From Candidatus Methanophagales archaeon (GTDB taxonomy: Archaea > Halobacteriota > Syntropharchaeia > Alkanophagales > Methanospirareceae), in the NCBI GenBank assembly GCA_003601795.1, contig PIXU01000186.1, positions 1 to 5,221 on the forward strand: DNA of 5,221 bases, in the 5' to 3' direction. Below the pieces are notes generated by a model, which was given only the letters and a program-made list of their open reading frames with translations, ran no database searches and was not told where the DNA came from. Each line of letters starts with the position of its first letter. Within the stretch, counting starts at the first letter, position 1. Made by a program: the position numbers and the translations under genes. Shown piece after piece: positions 4,952-5,221 of the stretch.

Positions 4952-5221
4952 GTTAAGCCGCACGTATCGCCATATTAACCGCTATCGCGAGATTATCGCG
5001 ATATTGGTGAAGTATGGTTTTGGTGAGATATTTGCGAAGCTGGGGTTACCAAAACATCTCTATTTCGGTAAGGGCAAAAGTTTCATATTGGGTAAAACTG
5101 CTGCAGGGATAGCGACTGTTTCACGCTGGGCTCGGGTGCGAATGGCGCTAGAAGAGCTTGGACCCACTTTTGTTAAGTTTGGACAGATTATGAGCACCAG
5201 ACCGGATATGGTGCCGAAAAA
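4929..5221 (+). CDS. ABC1/AarF/UbiB-family atypical kinase, N-terminal part (3' end outside window)
   Basis: 97 complete codons are visible, starting MPIRTIGMLSRTYRHINRY, then a helical stretch with REIIAILVKYGFGEIFAKLGL and the signature LEELGPTFVKFGQIMSTRPD. The KFGQ at residues 83-86 is the ABC1-specific KxGQ motif that lies over the nucleotide pocket in this protein-kinase-like family (ADCK3/COQ8, UbiB, AarF). The catalytic lobe lies beyond the window. Known members support isoprenoid-lipid (ubiquinone-type) metabolism or lipid homeostasis; many archaea that carry one lack ubiquinone, so the substrate here is open. ATG 4929 is preferred because it lies 4 bases after the upstream stop, typical of coupled genes; ATG 4950 is an alternative. 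No clear Shine-Dalgarno site is present, and a perfect hairpin (4929-4951) covers both candidate starts. Confidence 0.9.
   Translation, partial: MPIRTIGMLSRTYRHINRYREIIAILVKYGFGEIFAKLGLPKHLYFGKGKSFILGKTAAGIATVSRWARVRMALEELGPTFVKFGQIMSTRPDMVPK
4983..5003. repeat. Perfect 8-bp inverted repeat early in the ABC1-kinase gene
   Basis: TATCGCGA (4983-4990) and TCGCGATA (4996-5003) are exact complements around GATTA. The right arm, together with the preceding TA, also gives the self-complementary TATCGCGATA. It lies within codons for RYREIIAI, so part of it may be due to chance coding. Confidence 0.5.

Overview
The window looks archaeal. It carries a complete aIF2-gamma gene, AT-rich TATA-box-like elements lie ahead of several genes, and a QueE-type radical SAM enzyme suggests archaeosine synthesis. 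An acyl-CoA dehydrogenase together with DUF1670-like proteins and an ABC1-family kinase would suit a Euryarchaeota/Halobacteriota lineage such as the Syntrophoarchaeia/ANME-1 group or Archaeoglobi. That placement is inference from gene content recalled from memory, not from a phylogeny.

Layout. Positions 1-257 hold the C-terminal end of a DUF1670-like protein that starts outside the window. Positions 289-825 hold a second, decayed DUF1670-like gene: one continuous reading frame with recognisable family segments, broken by in-frame stops at 508, 658 and 694, and lacking its C-terminal third. A strong GGGGC-GAA-GCCCC hairpin lies inside it. Positions 848-2020 (minus) encode an acyl-CoA dehydrogenase with intact family signatures but unusual residues at both known catalytic-base positions. 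A 110-base divergent promoter region separates it from aIF2-gamma (2131-3339, plus), whose start codon is uncertain. The aIF2-gamma gene converges with queE (3343-4089, minus), leaving only 3 bases between the stops. Positions 4090-4495 are AT-rich and mostly non-coding, with promoters on both sides and a doubtful 62-residue ORF.

The right end is a plus-strand operon. It encodes a 142-residue, entirely helical protein (4496-4924) built of six consecutive 22-residue amphipathic repeats, followed 4 bases later by the start of an ABC1/AarF/UbiB-family kinase that runs off the window. A 9-bp perfect hairpin covers the kinase start codon, which suggests translational coupling to the upstream repeat protein. 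The pairing of a phasin- or apolipoprotein-like amphipathic protein with an ABC1 kinase is the most interesting functional unit here and suggests a lipid- or membrane-associated role.

The genes do not form one pathway: translation initiation, tRNA modification, acyl-CoA oxidation and the kinase operon are separate transcription units.
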